From Methanothermobacter sp. (GTDB taxonomy: Archaea; Methanobacteriota; Methanobacteria; Methanobacteriales; DSM-23052), in contig JASFYN010000002.1 in the NCBI GenBank assembly GCA_030055615.1, forward strand, positions 313,245-377,244: a DNA stretch of 64,000 nt, written 5' to 3'. Position numbers and translations under genes: made by a program. Under the pieces are notes generated by a model. The model saw only the letters and a program-made list of their open reading frames with translations, did not search any database and was not told where the DNA came from. Each line of letters starts with the position of its first letter. Within the stretch, counting starts at the first letter, position 1. Below are positions 40,641 to 50,534 of the stretch, piece by piece.

Positions 40641-41465
40641 TTATAAACTTTTTATATGATCAAAAATCATACTATAATCTTCAAATACCATTTCAAGACC
40701 ATATAGTTCTCTAATTATCCCCTTGAAGGTTTTAGATGTGCACTTTGACATTGTAGGGGTTATATTCTCGGATAAAAATGATTCAACGTCCTTCATCTCT
40801 TCGTATCTCCTCTTTGAATGTAAAGCCGAACTTATAACCCTTGAAATTGCACGCTCCTTAAAACCTTCACCTTCTGTTTCTTCAAGTATTTCCAATAAAT
40901 CCTCATCAAGGCCCATACGATATGCTGCCAAAAGAGTCTCCCATAAAAGTGCCGAAACACCTTTGGTATAAGAACTCCTCAACATTTTAAGTGCAGACGC
41001 ATCACCAACCCTATCACCCCTAACTTCTATATTGAACCCATAATCATTTAACTTGGCAAAATCATGAGCAGAAGCCCCCGATGCTAAAATTTTAACCCTT
41101 AAATCCTTAGTTATACGTCCCATGATGGCAGCATCAACTACCCTACCATTCCTTATATAACCGAGGGCCTTTTTCACAGTAGAAGGTGCAACGTTATTTA
41201 TATCCACATAGACTCCTCTAACATGATCACCAACTTCCTTGGCGACTTTCACAGCCACACTAGGGGTGACAGCAGATATTAAAATATCAGATCTTCTAGA
41301 AACCTCTAAGATGTCACTGCATTCGTTAACTCCAAGATCATGTGCCCGTTTTCTGGTACGTTCACTTCGGCCCTTCGTAGCGGTCAAAACCTCAATACCT
41401 TCATCTAGGAGTTTTGAGGCCATGGTAGATGCTACTTCTCCAAATCCTATAAAACCGACTCTAAT
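40641..41465 (-). CDS. NAD(P)-binding oxidoreductase (6PGDH-like, DUF1932), non-canonical start
   Basis: A Rossmann oxidoreductase similar to the 6-phosphogluconate/3-hydroxyisobutyrate dehydrogenase group with a DUF1932 C-terminal half. The first ATG (41423) would cut off the nucleotide-binding strand; the frame upstream reads RVGFIGFGEVAST, the conserved G-x-G-x-x-A turn. No ATG, GTG or TTG occurs between that motif and an upstream in-frame TAA. The likeliest start is ATT at 41465, with GGGGGG about 10 bases before it. Other motifs: DILISAVTPSVAVKVAKEV, DINNVAPSTVKKAL, AIMGRITKDLRVKILASG. Substrate unknown. Confidence 0.7.
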   Translation of the reverse strand: MRVGFIGFGEVASTMASKLLDEGIEVLTATKGRSERTRKRAHDLGVNECSDILEVSRRSDILISAVTPSVAVKVAKEVGDHVRGVYVDINNVAPSTVKKALGYIRNGRVVDAAIMGRITKDLRVKILASGASAHDFAKLNDYGFNIEVRGDRVGDASALKMLRSSYTKGVSALLWETLLAAYRMGLDEDLLEILEETEGEGFKERAISRVISSALHSKRRYEEMKDVESFLSENITPTMSKCTSKTFKGIIRELYGLEMVFEDYSMIFDHIKSL

Positions 41466-41511
41466 ATTATCAAACCCCCCAAAAAATAGACCCCTTACTA
41501 GGATGGGTTTA

Positions 41512-42375
41512 TTAATTGATCTTTATCATCACATTAGACCCTATCTTCACCCCTATATCCTTTGCAATGGCTGTGCATTTAGCATTTAATAGGCAAAATA
41601 CTGATTTATTATCAAGTGGAGCTTCTGTTAGGCCCTCATAGTTGCCAAGGCCCTTGGCTATTATAATCTGGGAATTGTCAAATATTTCTTTGAATTCATT
41701 TGAAAATTCATGGTAGATTACACCTACTGAATCTGTTCCAGTTGTAACAATATCTGCGAGTTTATTGAGTCCCGCTTTCAATGCATCTTCTTTGCAAGCA
41801 TCATTGAGTATGGGTTTGTCTTTAACTGCCACTGTGACATTCACGTCATAATCTAGGAGTTTTTCTATGAGTAGTCTGTCAAATATTATTTCACCAGTAT
41901 TATCCGCAAGGTAAAGTACTTCCTTAAATTTTTTTAAATCATCTTCGAGGATATTGGTATGGTTAATTTGCAAGGGGGAGTTGAGGGATTCTATAACAAC
42001 TTTTTCATGGTTGAAGTCGAGTCCAAGGGCTCCGAAGTCTATTATGTTACCTGTTATCGCCACTTTCACGAAATCTTCGAGGTTTTCATTATCTTCTAGG
42101 AATTTTCTGGCTATTGGCAGAAAATCGCGAGCGATTTTGTTACATCTTTTCTTTTCATGTGCATAGGGGTCTTTGTTACCTGTCATCTTTTTGATGAGCC
42201 TATGGACAGCGGTGCCTATTTCATTGGATATTGCACCTTCCCTGAATTTGGAATCGAGTAAACTTATTATTTTTTTCATTACTTTGAGTTTTAGTTTTTC
42301 ATCATCTGTTGCGAGATCTAATGCTTCTTTTGCTTGCCTGAGAAAACAGGGAGCGCATTCATAGTACACTCTCAT
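41512..42375 (-). CDS. DUF89 damage-control phosphatase-like protein
   Basis: A ~287-residue ARMT1/DUF89 protein: N-terminal YECAPCFLRQAKEALDLA Cys motif, metal-site region LYLADNTGEIIFDRLLIEKL and later IAKGLGNYEGLTE, which hold the catalytic Asp/Asn residues in the family. Archaeal DUF89 proteins are metal-dependent phosphatases proposed to remove damaged phosphometabolites. ATG 42375 follows GGTGGA. Its start lies just beyond the stop of the ThiS-like gene, suggesting co-transcription with the thiolation genes. Confidence 0.85.
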   Translation of the reverse strand: MRVYYECAPCFLRQAKEALDLATDDEKLKLKVMKKIISLLDSKFREGAISNEIGTAVHRLIKKMTGNKDPYAHEKKRCNKIARDFLPIARKFLEDNENLEDFVKVAITGNIIDFGALGLDFNHEKVVIESLNSPLQINHTNILEDDLKKFKEVLYLADNTGEIIFDRLLIEKLLDYDVNVTVAVKDKPILNDACKEDALKAGLNKLADIVTTGTDSVGVIYHEFSNEFKEIFDNSQIIIAKGLGNYEGLTEAPLDNKSVFCLLNAKCTAIAKDIGVKIGSNVMIKIN

Positions 42376-42379
42376 GATA

Positions 42380-42580
42380 TTATCCACCATATATGACCTT
42401 AATAACCTCTATAATGTCACCATCATTTACTTGTTCTTCTTCAACTACTATCTCACCGTTCTTTTTAACTACAACAGCTTCTAGGGGGATTTTAAAATCT
42501 TTGAGAACATCTTTGATGGTTAATTTTTCCCTGATTTTCATTGTTTTTTTCTCGTCATCTATTATGAGAGTGAATTTCAT
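42380..42580 (-). CDS. ThiS/MoaD-like sulfur carrier protein
   Basis: A 66-residue beta-grasp protein with MKFTLIIDDEKKTMKIREKLTIKDVLKDF ... VVEEEQVNDGDIIEVIKVIYGG. The C-terminal Gly-Gly is the site for adenylation and thiocarboxylate formation. It overlaps the end of ttuA by 26 bases, with GGAGGTTAAAAG before its ATG. The pairing with TtuA implies it donates sulfur for tRNA 2-thiolation (TtuB/SAMP role). Confidence 0.85.
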   Translation of the reverse strand: MKFTLIIDDEKKTMKIREKLTIKDVLKDFKIPLEAVVVKKNGEIVVEEEQVNDGDIIEVIKVIYGG

Positions 42581-43496
42581 CTTTTAACCTCCTTATCTCC
42601 TTGAGGAGGGTGCAAGTTTTGCATAGTTCCCGGGCAGCTGGCTGACCACACCTTATACACTCCCTTAGTATGGATTCCTTTTCGAGTTCTTTTTTAAGGG
42701 CCTTTCTGATTTTTGCATGACCTCTTAGGGTGGAGTATAGGATGGTAGGATGATCTTCTGATAGTCCTGTTAGAATTGTGCCTATTTTTTTCCTGAAAGA
42801 AGTTTTTCGATATGGGCACTCTTCTAGGTGAACTTTTAAGCCCTTTGCCATTACATATGCTGTGACTTCTTTTTCTGGGATTTCCCTGAGTGGTTTGATT
42901 TTAGTTACAAATTTTTGTGAGTAGGTTGCGGGGCCTATTCTTGTGAGGTTTTCTATGTTTCCTTCTAGGTAGTTCATTACTATTGCCTGGACTTCGTCGT
43001 CGAGATTATGTCCGGTTGCTATTTTATCTGCTCCAAGTTTTTTGGCTTCCTTGTTAAGTATCCATCTCCTAAACACTCCGCAGTATGTGCATGCTTTTCT
43101 TGGAGGGTTTGATGCCATTATTTCGTCTATTGTTATTTTGAAATGTTCTTTGAATGAAAATATGTGTTGTGGTATTCCAAGTTTTTTGCAAGTTTCTGAC
43201 GCGTATTCTATTCCTTTTTCGCGGTAGTCTATTATGCCCTCGTCTATTGTTATTGCCTCGAGTTCTATTATGTTTCTTTCTGCGAGTATTGATAATATAT
43301 CCAATACTGTTGTACTGTCTTTTCCACCTGAAAGGGCGACCAGTACTTTATCACCTTTTTTTATTAGTTTGTATTTTTTTATGTCTTTGAGGACTTTTTT
43401 TTGGATTGTTTTAATGAAGCATTCTTTGCATAGGTGTTGTCCTGAATATCTTCTATGGATGATAACATTCTCTGAGCCACATTTTGTACATAACAT
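42555..43496 (-). CDS. ttuA: tRNA 2-thiolation enzyme TtuA/Ncs6 family
   Basis: A ~313-residue PP-loop tRNA thiolase. N-terminal zinc finger CTKCGSENVIIHRRYSGQHLCKECF, PP-loop LVALSGGKDSTTVLDIL, catalytic Cys region KACTYCGVFRRWILNKEAKKLGADKIATGHNLDDE, and a C-terminal zinc site CIRCGQPAARELCKTC. Thiolates U in tRNA (U54 or U34), probably with a [4Fe-4S] cluster. ATG 43496 follows GGGGAG; the frame is open upstream but overlaps the neighbour. Confidence 0.9.
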   Translation of the reverse strand: MLCTKCGSENVIIHRRYSGQHLCKECFIKTIQKKVLKDIKKYKLIKKGDKVLVALSGGKDSTTVLDILSILAERNIIELEAITIDEGIIDYREKGIEYASETCKKLGIPQHIFSFKEHFKITIDEIMASNPPRKACTYCGVFRRWILNKEAKKLGADKIATGHNLDDEVQAIVMNYLEGNIENLTRIGPATYSQKFVTKIKPLREIPEKEVTAYVMAKGLKVHLEECPYRKTSFRKKIGTILTGLSEDHPTILYSTLRGHAKIRKALKKELEKESILRECIRCGQPAARELCKTCTLLKEIRRLKDEIHSHNR

Positions 43497-43518
43497 TATC
43501 TTTGCTCCCCATGATAGT

Positions 43519-45090
43519 TCATAGTTTGAATGGTTTTCTGAAAAGTTCAAGATCTTGTCTGTAGTCTTTTCCCGTGATGAGCGCTATTTCAGCTTTTTGT
43601 AGTTCGGCTCCCAGGTATGCTGCATGTTCTAGGCGGGTTACAAGGTTCTTTTTTATTATTTCTTCATAGAGTTTTTTGGCATTATCTGATACTAGTGCAA
43701 TTTGTGGTTCCATGTTTTTGTAGTGTATCACTTTTATTTTACCATCTTCTACTAGTATTTTGAAACTTCCTGCTTTATCTTGTGTGAATTTGATCCCGCC
43801 TTGTGCTTCTAATATGGGAACTTTTATTTTTTCTTTTATTTTTTCATGTTTTCTTTTGTCCTTGAAGAGTATGAGGTCTATACCTAGGTTTTTGGGGATT
43901 GATTTTCTATTTTTTGCAAGAAACATCATGCGTGATGCTACTGCGAGTTCGTATGTGCTGCCTTTATTTTTACTGCTTACTTCCGGTGTGAAGAGTATGC
44001 CAGCGCCTAATTCCATGCCCATGCCCGCGAGTAAGGCGTTCACTCCTGTTGAATCCACATCTATGAGTTCCGCGACATTACCCGCGCCAAAGAATATTGG
44101 CTCCGGGTTTCTTGAAGTATATTCTCTGCAAGCTTTTATTGAATCTACGATACTTTTACTGTTGACAGGATCCAGTATAGGGTCTGGGATAACATTTATA
44201 CCTTTACATTTTTTCTTTAGGGATTCTAAAGATTCCACTCTTTCCTTGGCCGTTTCAGGTATCCAACCTCTAGTATAATCTGTGGGGAGTATGACTGCTG
44301 GTATGTTTTTTTCTTTTAACAGTGGTAATAGTTCTTCGTAGTTTCCGTGATCAAGGCTTAGAACTAACTGTGCACCGGCTTTGACAGCTGCTTCTATTTC
44401 CTCAGGGTTTAGGGTGTCAATACTCACTGGGAGGTTGCCAGCCACTTTTTTCACTGTTTTTATAATTTCTGGTATTCTTTTTGATAAGTTTTCGCCAGGT
44501 ATTGTCCTGATGTCTATTATGTCAGCCCCATTTTTCACGAGATATTTAACTTGTTTTATTAATTCTTCTTTTTTTAGGAATGGTGCCTTCGCGACTTCTG
44601 CCAAGACTCTCATTGGAAAGTCCCTTCCAACTGGGAGATCACCTACAAGGATGTTTTCTTCTTTTTTAAGTAGTTTCTCACGTTTTTCTTCATCTTCTTC
44701 AAAATCTTTTATAAACTTAAGGGCCCTTTTTCGCTGTTCTTCCTCTATGAGCCTGTCAGCAGCTTTCTTGGGTGACAACTTCAATTTATCCAAAAGATCA
44801 AGTACTATTGGAAGGTCAGCAGCATCCGTGGGGCCCTTATAAGCGGGTATTCCTGTCTCCTTTGTTATTATACTGGCATCCCTGGGTATTAAGCCTGGTA
44901 TAAGTATAAGGTCCAATTCTGAGATTATAGAATCATCTAATTTTTTTATTTCATTTATTATTTGACGGGGGGTTAGAAAAGCTGCTATGAGTATGTCTGC
45001 GATATGGACGTGTACATCATGCTTTGTAGTAGATGAAGCTTTTATTACGAGGTCTCCTGCGAGCTTTCCTGTGATTATAAGAACTTTCAT
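43519..45090 (-). CDS. Dihydropteroate synthase-like protein (TIGR00284 type)
   Basis: A 523-residue protein in three parts: N-terminal ~150 residues (KVLIITGKLAGDLVIKASSTTKHDVHVHIADILIAAFLTP), a pterin-binding TIM-barrel-like middle (GADIIDIRTIPGENLSKRIPEIIKTV, PVSIDTLNPEEIEAAVKAGAQLVLSLD, GAGNVAELIDVDSTGVNALLA), and a C-terminal extension. It resembles DHPS but methanogens use H4MPT rather than folate, so it is thought to serve a pterin-linked step; the actual reaction is not established to my knowledge. It faces the por operon divergently across an 87-base A+T-rich gap. Confidence 0.82.
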   Translation of the reverse strand: MKVLIITGKLAGDLVIKASSTTKHDVHVHIADILIAAFLTPRQIINEIKKLDDSIISELDLILIPGLIPRDASIITKETGIPAYKGPTDAADLPIVLDLLDKLKLSPKKAADRLIEEEQRKRALKFIKDFEEDEEKREKLLKKEENILVGDLPVGRDFPMRVLAEVAKAPFLKKEELIKQVKYLVKNGADIIDIRTIPGENLSKRIPEIIKTVKKVAGNLPVSIDTLNPEEIEAAVKAGAQLVLSLDHGNYEELLPLLKEKNIPAVILPTDYTRGWIPETAKERVESLESLKKKCKGINVIPDPILDPVNSKSIVDSIKACREYTSRNPEPIFFGAGNVAELIDVDSTGVNALLAGMGMELGAGILFTPEVSSKNKGSTYELAVASRMMFLAKNRKSIPKNLGIDLILFKDKRKHEKIKEKIKVPILEAQGGIKFTQDKAGSFKILVEDGKIKVIHYKNMEPQIALVSDNAKKLYEEIIKKNLVTRLEHAAYLGAELQKAEIALITGKDYRQDLELFRKPFKL

Positions 45091-45177
45091 TTTATCCCTC
45101 TTTGATTTTATAGAAGACCATCATGTATATATACTAAAATTTTATAATGATTAACAATGAAAAATTGGAGGTAGACC

Positions 45178-45708
45178 ATGATCGAAATCCGATTTCATGG
45201 ACGCGGCGGACAAGGTGCCGTAACAGCAGCAGAAATCCTCGCAAAAGCCGCATTCGAGGATGGAAAGTACTCACAGGCCTTCCCATTTTTTGGCGTGGAA
45301 CGAAGAGGCGCCCCTGTCATGGCCTTCACAAGACTAGATGAAAAACCCATAAGAAGAAGACATCAAATTTACAACCCCGATTACGTTGTCGTACTAGATG
45401 ACGGCCTCCTAGAAGTCGTTGACGTATTCGCAGGACTAAAAACCAACGGCGCAGTCATAATAAACACAAGAGAAGAACCCCAAACACCTCCAGAAGCCAA
45501 AAAATATACCATCGATGCCACAGGCATAGCATTAGAAATCCTAGGCCGACCCATTGTAAACACAACAATGCTCGGAGCATTCGCAGGGGCAACAGAAGAA
45601 GTAACAATAGACGCCATCATAAAGATAATCAAAGAAACATTCCCCGGCAAAATCGGAGAAAAGAACGCAGAGGCTGCTAAGAAAGCCTATGAAAACATAA
45701 AAAGGTGA
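45178..45708 (+). CDS. porC: Pyruvate:ferredoxin oxidoreductase gamma subunit
   Basis: PorC, 176 residues: [50 protein letters not shown]. Part of the four-subunit enzyme that makes pyruvate from acetyl-CoA and CO2 with reduced ferredoxin during autotrophic growth. TTGGAGGTAGACC before the ATG. First gene of porCDABEF. Confidence 0.97.
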
Positions 45709-45714
45709 ATATAA

Positions 45715-45957
<243 letters not shown>

Positions 45958-45973
45958 CCCGGAGTGAGGAAAA

Positions 45974-47125
45974 ATGACACTAAAAGTAATATCAACAAAT
46001 CGGGCGGTCGCAGAAGCCGTGAAACTCGCCAAACCAGAAGTCATACCCGTTTATCCAATAACACCACAAACATCAATATCAGAGTACCTAGCACAATTCG
46101 TAGCCAACGGAGAACTAGAAGCAGAATACATACGGGTAGAATCAGAACACAGCGCCATGAGCGCATGCATAGGAGCATCAGCAGCCGGTGCAAGAGTATT
46201 CACAGCAACATCATCCCAAGGACTAGCACTAATGCACGAAATGCTATTTGTAGCAGCAGGACTCAGAAACCCAATCGTAATGGCAAACGCCAACAGATCA
46301 CTCTCAGCCCCCCTAAGCATATGGAACGACCACCAAGACTCCATAGCAGAAAGAGATTCAGGCTGGATACAAGTATACGTCGAAAGCGCACAAGAAGCCT
46401 TTGACTCCATACTCATATCCTATAAAGTATCAGAAAACAAAAAGGTACTCCTACCCAGCATGGTCTGCCTAGACGGGTTCATATTAACACACACAGTAGA
46501 ACCAGTTGAAATACTCCCAGAAGAAGAAGTAGACAACTTCTTGCCAGAGTATAAACCAGAACATGCAATATTAGACCCAGAAAATCCAATGTCCCTCGGA
46601 ACATTCACAGACCCAAACTACTACATGGAAGCAAGATACCAAATCGAAGAAGCCACACAAAGATCCAAAAAAATCATAGAAAAAGTCAACAAAGAATTCA
46701 ACGAAACATTCAACCGCAAATACAACTTCATCGAAGAATACCAATGCGAAGACGCCGATATCGTGCTCGTGGCAATGGGATCACTCTGCAGTACCCTAAA
46801 AGAATTAGTCGATGAATTCAGAAAAGAAGGTAAAAAAGTCGGCCTACTCAAGGTAAGAGTCTACAGACCATTCCCAGCAAAAGAAATTTATAAAGCAATC
46901 AAAGACGCTGATAAAATAGCAGTCCTCGACAAAAACATCACATTTAGCATGGGAGGAGCACTCTACACAGATATGATGGCGAAAATACGCGACAAAGAAA
47001 TCTACAATTTCATCCTAGGATTAGGAGGACGCGACGTAACACCCCAAAATGTTAAGGAAATTGTGGAGAAAACAGAAAAACCAGAAAAGGACATCACATG
47101 GATCGGATTAAAGGAGGGATCCTAA
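45974..47125 (+). CDS. porA: Pyruvate:ferredoxin oxidoreductase alpha subunit
   Basis: 383 residues; [69 protein letters not shown] is the alpha-subunit substrate/TPP-contact region. GGAGTGAGG before the ATG; stop abuts the porB ATG. Confidence 0.97.
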   Translation: MTLKVISTNRAVAEAVKLAKPEVIPVYPITPQTSISEYLAQFVANGELEAEYIRVESEHSAMSACIGASAAGARVFTATSSQGLALMHEMLFVAAGLRNPIVMANANRSLSAPLSIWNDHQDSIAERDSGWIQVYVESAQEAFDSILISYKVSENKKVLLPSMVCLDGFILTHTVEPVEILPEEEVDNFLPEYKPEHAILDPENPMSLGTFTDPNYYMEARYQIEEATQRSKKIIEKVNKEFNETFNRKYNFIEEYQCEDADIVLVAMGSLCSTLKELVDEFRKEGKKVGLLKVRVYRPFPAKEIYKAIKDADKIAVLDKNITFSMGGALYTDMMAKIRDKEIYNFILGLGGRDVTPQNVKEIVEKTEKPEKDITWIGLKEGS

Positions 47126-47992
47126 ATGGAAATCCCAAAAGAAGAACTCCTCGCCCCAGGTCACCGTGCTTGCGCAGGATGCGGCGCAACCCTAGGTGTA
47201 AGATTAGCATTAAAAGTACTAGGCAAAAATACAATAGCAGTTTCATCAACCGGCTGCTTAGAAGTTATCACAACACCCTACCCAGAGACAGCATGGGAAA
47301 TACCATGGATACACGTAGCATTTGAAAATGCAGCTGCAGTTGCCGCAGGCATAGAAAGAGCCTTGAAAGCCAAGGGCAAAAAGGATATAAATGTGGTCGC
47401 ATTCGCAGGTGACGGTGGAACAGCAGACATAGGCATGCAAGCCCTTTCAGGGGCCATGGAACGAGGCCATAACATCATCTACATTTGTTACGATAACGAA
47501 GCATACATGAACACAGGAATACAAAGAAGTGGAGCAACACCCTATGGTGCATCAACCACAACATCACCACCAGGCAGAAAGAGCTTCGGCGAAGACAGGC
47601 CAAAAAAGAACATGCCATTCATCATGGCAGCCCATGGAGTACCATATGTAGCAACAGCATCAATATCATACCCAGAAGATTTCATGAAAAAAGTTAAAAA
47701 AGCCAAGGAGATAGAAGGACCAGCATACATACACTTACATCAACCATGCACAACAGGATGGGGATTCGACCCATCAAAGACGATAGAGATCGGAAGACTC
47801 GCAGTAGAAACAGGTGCCTGGCTATTATACGAGATAGAAGAAGGAGAATTCAGGGTCACTTATAGGCCAATACAGCGTAAGCCAGTCACCGAATACCTAG
47901 ATGCCCAGAGAAGATTCAAACATTTAAAAGAGAAAGAGAAGGCCAAAATACAAGAGTATATAGACAAGATATGTGCAGAGCTTAGAATATAG
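47126..47992 (+). CDS. porB: Pyruvate:ferredoxin oxidoreductase beta subunit
   Basis: 288-residue TPP-binding subunit: [19 protein letters not shown] (Cys ligands of the proximal cluster), [39 protein letters not shown] (GDG-NxxN TPP/Mg motif). GGAGGGATCCTAA before ATG. Confidence 0.97.
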   Translation: MEIPKEELLAPGHRACAGCGATLGVRLALKVLGKNTIAVSSTGCLEVITTPYPETAWEIPWIHVAFENAAAVAAGIERALKAKGKKDINVVAFAGDGGTADIGMQALSGAMERGHNIIYICYDNEAYMNTGIQRSGATPYGASTTTSPPGRKSFGEDRPKKNMPFIMAAHGVPYVATASISYPEDFMKKVKKAKEIEGPAYIHLHQPCTTGWGFDPSKTIEIGRLAVETGAWLLYEIEEGEFRVTYRPIQRKPVTEYLDAQRRFKHLKEKEKAKIQEYIDKICAELRI

Positions 47993-48007
47993 AGTGGAGG
48001 ATAAAAG

Positions 48008-48490
48008 TTGAAAAAGATCTTGAGCCAACCAGAATTATGTGACGGTTGCGGAGATTGCGAAGAGGCCTGTGAAGAGCTCTATGGGGCTCCTAGGATAATA
48101 ATACGTGAAATAAACGGGACATACTATCCTATAATATGTCAACAGTGCGAAGACGCCCCATGCAAGGCGATATGTCCCACTGAAGCAATCGATGAAACCA
48201 TAGACCTTGAAAGATGTATAGGCTGCGGACTCTGCATGATAGTATGCCCATTCGGTGCCATAGTATTATCAGAAAGAAAAGCCCACAAATGTAACCAATG
48301 CCCAAAACTAGACACACCAGCTTGCATAAAAGCCTGCTCCAAAAGGGCCTTGTCCATAGTAGACGCTGAAAAACTAAAACTCGAAAAACAAGAAAAATAC
48401 ATAGCAAAAATGGCAGGAACCGCAAAACCAAGATTCGACATACTAGAATTGGTCTCAAAAAGCAAAAAGGCCGAGGAGAAACTAAAATAG
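48008..48490 (+). CDS. porE: Por-associated polyferredoxin PorE
   Basis: A 160-residue Fe-S protein with CDGCGDCEEACEELY, CQQCEDAPCKAICPTEAI, CIGCGLCMIVCPFGAI and CNQCPKLDTPACIKAC, enough for about four [4Fe-4S] clusters. PorE and PorF are needed for in vivo anabolic Por activity in other methanogens. TTG start after GTGGAGGAT. Confidence 0.92.
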   Translation: MKKILSQPELCDGCGDCEEACEELYGAPRIIIREINGTYYPIICQQCEDAPCKAICPTEAIDETIDLERCIGCGLCMIVCPFGAIVLSERKAHKCNQCPKLDTPACIKACSKRALSIVDAEKLKLEKQEKYIAKMAGTAKPRFDILELVSKSKKAEEKLK

Positions 48491-48502
48491 GGGGGGCTAA
48501 CA

Positions 48503-48934
48503 TTGCGAGAGTTAATTTTAAGTCCAGAATTGTGTGATGAATGCATGAAATGTGAAAGAATATGCCCCAGGAACGCTATCCGCCTATTAAATGGTGTGCC
48601 AATTTTTTGCATGCACTGCGCTCCAGAAAAAGCCCCCTGTCTAAACATCTGCCCAGAAAATGCCATAATAGAAAAAGAGGGAGCCATAATAATCGATGAA
48701 GAAAAATGTGCAGGTTGCGGTTTATGCCAGGAAGCTTGTCCAATCGGCGCAATTTACATGGATGAACATGGAACTCCACGTAAATGTGACCTATGCATAG
48801 AATACAATAAACCACTCTGTATTTCAGTCTGTCCCACAAGAGCTTTAATAGAAAGTTCAGAGGATTTATTATCCACCAAGAGGGATAAACTAGCAACTGA
48901 ACTTAAAAAGATCAAAGACTTAATCCAATTATAG
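48503..48934 (+). CDS. porF: Por-associated polyferredoxin PorF
   Basis: A 143-residue homologue of PorE with CDECMKCERICPRNAI, CMHCAPEKAPCLNICPENAI, CAGCGLCQEACPIGAI and CDLCIEYNKPLCISVCPTRAL. Probably hands electrons from the hydrogenase-linked ferredoxin pool to Por. TTG start after GGGGGG. Confidence 0.92.
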   Translation: MRELILSPELCDECMKCERICPRNAIRLLNGVPIFCMHCAPEKAPCLNICPENAIIEKEGAIIIDEEKCAGCGLCQEACPIGAIYMDEHGTPRKCDLCIEYNKPLCISVCPTRALIESSEDLLSTKRDKLATELKKIKDLIQL

Positions 48935-48950
48935 ACGCTAGGAGGATCCC

Positions 48951-49787
48951 ATGATCGGCCAAGAAAAAGTCAAGGAAACAGTATGCCAACTTTTCAAAAA
49001 AGCCACCACAACACTGCCTAAAGATGTTGAATCAGCCCTAAAAAAGGCTTTCAGAGAAGAAGAGGATGAAATAGCATTATTAAATTTGAAGGCCATCCTA
49101 GACAATATAAAGATCGCCAAGGAAAAAAAGATACCAATATGCCAAGATACAGGACTCCCAATAGTATTCGTGAAAATGGGTAATGTTAAAGTTGAAAGAC
49201 TCTATGATGGGATCATAGAAGGAGTTAGAATGGCAACATCCCAGGTTCCATTAAGGCCTAATGTCGTGGATCCTATTTCAAGGGAGAATACTGGGGATAA
49301 CACTGGTAAAATGATCCCACAGATAGACTTAGAACTAGTAGATACTGATTTTCTTGAAATAACTGTCATGCCAAAGGGTTTTGGTTCAGAGAATAATAAC
49401 AGGCTAAGAATGGGACTTCCCAGTGAAGGCCTTGAAGGTGTTAAGGATTTCGTGATTGAAACAGTGATGAAAGCAGGTGGTAAACCATGCCCACCTATAA
49501 TAGTAGGGGTGGGTGTTGGTGGATCTTCTGAGCTCGCATTAAAACTGGCCAAAAAAGCTTTACTTAAAAAAATTGGAGAACGAAACGAAAACAAGAAAAT
49601 AGCAGAACTAGAAGAGAGCATACTCAATGAAATAAATAGGAGTGGTATAGGTCCAATGGGGCTCGGTGGTAAAACAACCGCATTAGATGTTAAGATAGAA
49701 ACTGCTCACACACATACTGCAGGGTTACCTATCGGAGTCTGCATACAATGTTGGGCTTCAAGACATGCCACCGCCATCCTAAAATAA
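48951..49787 (+). CDS. fumA: Fumarate hydratase class I, alpha subunit
   Basis: 278 residues: [17 protein letters not shown] (Cys cluster ligand), [84 protein letters not shown]. Fe-S hydratase interconverting fumarate and malate in the incomplete reductive TCA branch; the tartrate dehydratase alpha reading is possible from sequence alone, but the beta subunit is not here. GGAGGATCCC before ATG, 16 bases after porF. Confidence 0.9.
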   Translation: MIGQEKVKETVCQLFKKATTTLPKDVESALKKAFREEEDEIALLNLKAILDNIKIAKEKKIPICQDTGLPIVFVKMGNVKVERLYDGIIEGVRMATSQVPLRPNVVDPISRENTGDNTGKMIPQIDLELVDTDFLEITVMPKGFGSENNNRLRMGLPSEGLEGVKDFVIETVMKAGGKPCPPIIVGVGVGGSSELALKLAKKALLKKIGERNENKKIAELEESILNEINRSGIGPMGLGGKTTALDVKIETAHTHTAGLPIGVCIQCWASRHATAILK

Positions 49788-49830
49788 AACCCCTAAAAAA
49801 AAAATACAATTTAGAGGGGGGGTAACAGTC
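49788..49830. terminator. Convergent terminator between fumA and phoU
   Basis: CCCCTAAA (49790-49797) pairs with TTTA and GGGG in 49810-49819 across a poly-A stretch, forming an imperfect hairpin whose arms are flanked by A/T runs, so it could work in both directions. Confidence 0.4.
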
Positions 49831-49849
49831 TCCCTCCCTTTTCTAATTT

Positions 49850-50509
49850 TTATGGTTTTTCACATGTTATCATGAATATTGTCCTGTCAGCTATGCTCAC
49901 AGCCCTGTCAGCCACTCTTTCAAGGAATCTTGCTATGAACAATAGGTTCACAAGATAATTTATGGATTCTTTATCTTTGAACATGCTAATCGTTACATGT
50001 TCTAGTGTTTGGTCAAATAAGTCATCCACTTTATCATCGTCATGTCTGAGTTCCTTTGCCATTTCTATGTTTTGATCAAGGAATGAATATATTCCCTTAG
50101 AGAGCATCATCTGGACAAAATCTGCCATGTGAATGAGATCCTCCATAGGTTTTTTGGGTATTTCCTCATCTTTTATGTTCTCGGAATATTCTGCTATATC
50201 AGCTGCAAGGTATCCTATCCTTTTAAGATGGCTTCCAACCTTTATACAAGCTTCTATAAATCTCAGATCCTTTGCAACTGGCTGTTCAGCGGCTATTAAA
50301 CTTATACATTTCCTTTCAAGGTTAAATACCATATCATCTATCTCTTTACTGGCTGATATTACCTCTTCCTTTTTCTTTTTGTCGAAATCGAATAAAAGTT
50401 TTGTAGACTTTTTATGTGTTTCAAGGGTTTTCTGGGCTATTTTTTCCACATCTTTCCTCAAATCTTTTAACCTTTTTCTGAAGAGTATTCTTGGATATTT
50501 TTTCTCCAT
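49850..50509 (-). CDS. phoU: Phosphate transport regulator PhoU
   Basis: A ~219-residue two-bundle PhoU: DDMVFNLERKCISLIAAEQPVAKDLRFIEACIKVGSHLKRIGYLAADIAE and DDKVDDLFDQTLEHV ... FIARFLERVADRAVSIADRTIF show the two E/D-x3-D-type metal motifs. Normally restrains Pst transport and signalling. ATG 50509 follows AGGAGGAATG; the frame is open to 50542 but that part overlaps pstB. Last gene of the pst operon. Confidence 0.93.
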   Translation of the reverse strand: MEKKYPRILFRKRLKDLRKDVEKIAQKTLETHKKSTKLLFDFDKKKKEEVISASKEIDDMVFNLERKCISLIAAEQPVAKDLRFIEACIKVGSHLKRIGYLAADIAEYSENIKDEEIPKKPMEDLIHMADFVQMMLSKGIYSFLDQNIEMAKELRHDDDKVDDLFDQTLEHVTISMFKDKESINYLVNLLFIARFLERVADRAVSIADRTIFMITCEKP

Positions 50510-50534
50510 AACATTCCTCCTAGAAACCGAAAAA

